Source: Planctomycetaceae bacterium | Lineage (GTDB): Bacteria > Planctomycetota > Planctomycetia > Isosphaerales > Isosphaeraceae | Length of the DNA: 12,014 nt | NCBI GenBank assembly: GCA_019232645.1 | Contig: JAFANO010000171.1 | Span: 1-12,014, forward strand | Direction of reading: 5' to 3' | In this document: positions 8,369 through 12,014 of the stretch, in pieces | Layout: the number at the start of each line of letters is the position of its first letter | Position numbering within the stretch: position 1 is the first letter of the stretch | Position numbers and translations under genes: made by a program | The notes under the pieces: model-generated | Database searches by the model: none | Told to the model about the DNA's origin: nothing | Seen by the model: the letters and a program-made list of their open reading frames with translations, nothing else

Positions 8369-9379
8369 TCACTCCTGTGGGAGATGCGGGGCCAGGGTCA
8401 CGTCCTCGTAGAGCGCCTCGAGCGGCGGCTCGGGGCTCTGCTCCGCGAACTCGATGCACTCGTCGATCTCGCGCTTGACCTCCTCGGCGACCCGCTCGAT
8501 CGTCGCGTCGTCGAGCCAGTCCCGCTCCTTCAGCACGTCCTGGTAGATGACAATCGGATCGTTGCGGTGCGCCTCGTCGAGCTCTTCCTGGACGCGGTAC
8601 TTGGCCGGGTCGCTGATCGAGTGCCCCTTGAAGCGGTAGGTCTGCGCCTCGATGAAGCTCGGCCCCTCGCCGTGGCGGGCGCGGTGGACGGCCTCGCGGG
8701 TGGTCTCGGCCATCAGCTCGATGTCGTTGCCGTTGATCGAGACGCCCGGGATCCCGTAGGCGGTCGCGCCCCGGACGATCAGGTCGCGGATGGCGGAGGA
8801 GCGGTCCAGCGAGGTCCCCATCGCGTACTGGTTGTTCTCGAGGATGTAGATGACCGGCAGCTTCCAGAGCGAGACCATGTTGAAGGCCTCGTGGACCGAT
8901 CCCTGATTCAGCGCGCCTTCGCCGAAGTAGCAGAGGCAGACGCGGTCCTCGCCGCGATACTTGATCGCGAAGGCGACCCCGGCGGCCAGGGGGATGTGGC
9001 TGCCGACGATCGCGTGGCCGCCGAGGAATCCCTTCTCGGCGTCGAAGAAGTGCATCGAGCCGCCCTTACCCTTGGAGCAGCCGGTCACCTTGCCCAGCAG
9101 CTCGGCCATCGCCGCCCTGGCCTCGATGCCTCGCGCCAGCGCGTGCCCGTGGTCGCGGTAGGCGGTGATCACGAAGTCGTCCTCGCGGAGCACGCCGATC
9201 GAACCGACGGCCACCGGCTCCTGGCCGCTATACTGGTGGAAGAAGCCGCCGATCTTCTGCTTCTGATACATCATCTCCGCCCGTTCCTCGAACCGGCGGA
9301 TCAGCATCATCTTCCGGAGCCAACCCAGCGCCTGGCTGCGCGTGACCGCTGGCTTGGCTTCGGTCTGTACTTGCGACAT
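8369..9379 (-). CDS. pdhA: Pyruvate dehydrogenase E1 component, alpha subunit
   Basis: This is the alpha chain of the alpha2-beta2 pyruvate dehydrogenase E1 and carries most of the thiamine-diphosphate/Mg site. At 336 residues it is typical. Motifs include MMLIRRFEERAEMMYQ (24-39), YRDHGHALARG (74-84), GKGGSMHFF (104-112), the thiamine-diphosphate motif from Gly153 to Asn183 (GEGALNQG through ENN), and the loop KGHSISDPAKYR (251-262). The motif begins GEG where most PDH E1-alpha have GDG; Glu154 would sit at the Mg ligand. The GHALARG and PAKYR stretches fit bacterial E1-alpha of the PDH type. The ATG at 9379 places the fold start as in relatives; its ribosome binding site is weak (AGGA at 9390-9393, spacing 10). 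The frame stays open to a TTG at 9514, but that 45-residue Ser/Thr-rich extension has no ribosome binding site. It is the first gene of the pdhA-pdhB-pdhC-lpd set. Confidence 0.95.
   Translation of the reverse strand: MSQVQTEAKPAVTRSQALGWLRKMMLIRRFEERAEMMYQKQKIGGFFHQYSGQEPVAVGSIGVLREDDFVITAYRDHGHALARGIEARAAMAELLGKVTGCSKGKGGSMHFFDAEKGFLGGHAIVGSHIPLAAGVAFAIKYRGEDRVCLCYFGEGALNQGSVHEAFNMVSLWKLPVIYILENNQYAMGTSLDRSSAIRDLIVRGATAYGIPGVSINGNDIELMAETTREAVHRARHGEGPSFIEAQTYRFKGHSISDPAKYRVQEELDEAHRNDPIVIYQDVLKERDWLDDATIERVAEEVKREIDECIEFAEQSPEPPLEALYEDVTLAPHLPQE
8372..8376 (-). promoter_or_regulatory. Ribosome binding site of pdhB inside pdhA
   Basis: AGGAG on the - strand lies 5 bases before the pdhB ATG and overlaps the last codons of pdhA. 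It fixes the pdhB start and indicates coupled translation. Confidence 0.7.
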
Positions 9380-9596
9380 GGCATCCCATTCCTGATAGGT
9401 TCCGGGGCCGAGCGATTGCCGAGGAACGTCGCGGACCGGCGCGGTCGGGGTCAGTTCGGTCGAGGTCGAGTCGGTGCCACGGTTATCACGACCCGAGGGC
9501 GATTCCACGGACAAGGGTACGGCTCACCGACCACGCGATGGCGCGTCGCTGATGAGTCTGGCGAGCACAAACAACATCCCGTTCCTCTCTCGTCCT

Positions 9597-9623
9597 ATTG
9601 TAGAGAGGATCCACATCAAACAA
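9597..9623 (-). promoter_or_regulatory. Candidate pdhA promoter
   Basis: On the - strand, TACAAT (9602-9597) matches five of six bases of the sigma-70 -10 box, and TTGTTT (9623-9618) lies 15 bases upstream as a possible -35. The spacing is shorter than the ideal 17. It sits in an A/T-rich patch and would give a leader of roughly 210 bases before pdhA. A perfect TATAAT at 9729-9724 further upstream is a rival. Confidence 0.3.
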
Positions 9624-9700
9624 TCGATCTTAGCAGACGATCGCCCGATCCTTCCAGCCGGCGCGGCCGGAAAACTTCCTCAGGGCCAATAATCAGTATT

Positions 9701-9751
9701 TAGGAAGTATGCCCTCACCCGGAATTATAGGGAGTATGCCCTCACCCGGAA
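9701..9751. repeat. Two 24-base direct repeats, period 27
   Basis: The copies 9701-9724 and 9728-9751 match at 23 of 24 positions, the one difference being A/G at the fifth base. The shared core contains AGTATGCCCTCACCCGGAA. Read on the - strand, each copy is followed by an A/T-rich -10-like word (TATAAT at 9729-9724; TAAATA after the second), so they could be tandem operators or promoters of pdhA, or part of an intergenic repeat. Confidence 0.6.
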
Positions 9752-9784
9752 CCCCCCCGCGGTAGGGGATATGGGTTAATCTGC

Positions 9785-9805
9785 GCTCCCTCGGGGAGAG
9801 GGAGC
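9785..9805. repeat. Hairpin downstream of acnA
   Basis: GCTCCCTC (9785-9792) and GAGGGAGC (9798-9805) form a perfect 8-base stem with the loop GGGGA, 46 bases beyond the acnA stop in the direction of transcription. No T-run follows on the - strand. The hairpin is framed by CCCTCACC (9739-9746) and GGTGAGGG (9807-9814), themselves an inverted pair, so 9737-9817 could be a small palindromic intergenic element that may also act as the acnA terminator. Confidence 0.5.
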
Positions 9806-9851
9806 AGGTGAGGGACATGATTCGGTGGGGAGAAGTGGCCTCGGGCTGGGT

Positions 9852-12014
<2,163 letters not shown>

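Larger units (their letters stand above)
9380..9851. other. Non-coding gap between acnA and pdhA
   Basis: These 472 bases lie between the acnA stop and the pdhA start. The stretch around 9590-9730 is clearly richer in A/T than the genes. It contains a candidate pdhA promoter (9597-9623), a 7-base inverted repeat (ACTTCCT at 9674-9680 with AGGAAGT at 9702-9708), a pair of direct repeats (9701-9751) and a hairpin (9785-9805). I see no credible gene in it on either strand. Confidence 0.55.

Noticed and set aside
8367..8459. N-terminal extension of PdhB into the pdhA coding region
   Set aside because: The AGGAG at 8372-8376 and the family alignment fix the start at 8366; the extension only reads pdhA in another frame.
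9380..9514. N-terminal extension of PdhA from a TTG at 9514
   Set aside because: No ribosome binding site precedes the TTG, the added 45 residues are low-complexity, and the usual E1-alpha length is met from 9379.
9701..9751. CRISPR array
   Set aside because: Only two repeats, with a 3-base spacer, and no cas genes; this is a simple tandem duplication.

Overview
This is a GC-rich, ordinary chromosomal stretch devoted to central carbon metabolism. It carries the 2-oxoglutarate dehydrogenase (OGDH) genes on the + strand, the pyruvate dehydrogenase (PDH) genes on the - strand, and an aconitase gene upstream of PDH. The strong G/C preference at third codon positions, the heterotetrameric (E1-alpha/E1-beta) PDH, the GA/CT-rich hairpins in the gaps and the general look of the proteins suggest a planctomycete, perhaps of the Isosphaeraceae. 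That assignment is inference, since no rRNA or other marker is present.

Layout. 1-990 (+) is the C-terminal part of the OGDH E1 subunit (sucA), cut by the left edge. 991-1333 is a non-coding gap with several hairpins. 1334-2677 (+) is the OGDH E2 subunit (sucB). 2678-2854 is a gap with a nested inverted repeat. 2855-4270 (+) is a dihydrolipoamide dehydrogenase. A 57-base convergent gap with a terminator-like hairpin follows. 4328-5713 (-) is a second dihydrolipoamide dehydrogenase, 5874-7277 (-) the PDH E2 (pdhC), 7386-8366 (-) E1-beta (pdhB) and 8369-9379 (-) E1-alpha (pdhA). 9380-9851 is a 472-base gap with a possible pdhA promoter, a tandem repeat and a hairpin. 9852-12014 (-) is the aconitase, cut by the right edge.

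How the genes work together. PDH (E1 alpha/beta, E2, E3) turns pyruvate into acetyl-CoA. Aconitase isomerises citrate to isocitrate, and OGDH (E1, E2, E3) turns 2-oxoglutarate into succinyl-CoA. The two lipoate-dependent complexes lie tail to tail, each with its own E3 gene at the 3' end, so the two lpd paralogues converge. pdhA and pdhB are only 2 bases apart and probably translationally coupled.

I found no defence system, mobile element, tRNA/rRNA gene, CRISPR array or recognisable riboswitch. The items worth a second look are modest: the twin-E3 convergent arrangement, the structured leader before sucB, a family of GA/CT-rich hairpins in the gaps, a tandem repeat before pdhA, and a small internal duplication in the PdhC linker.
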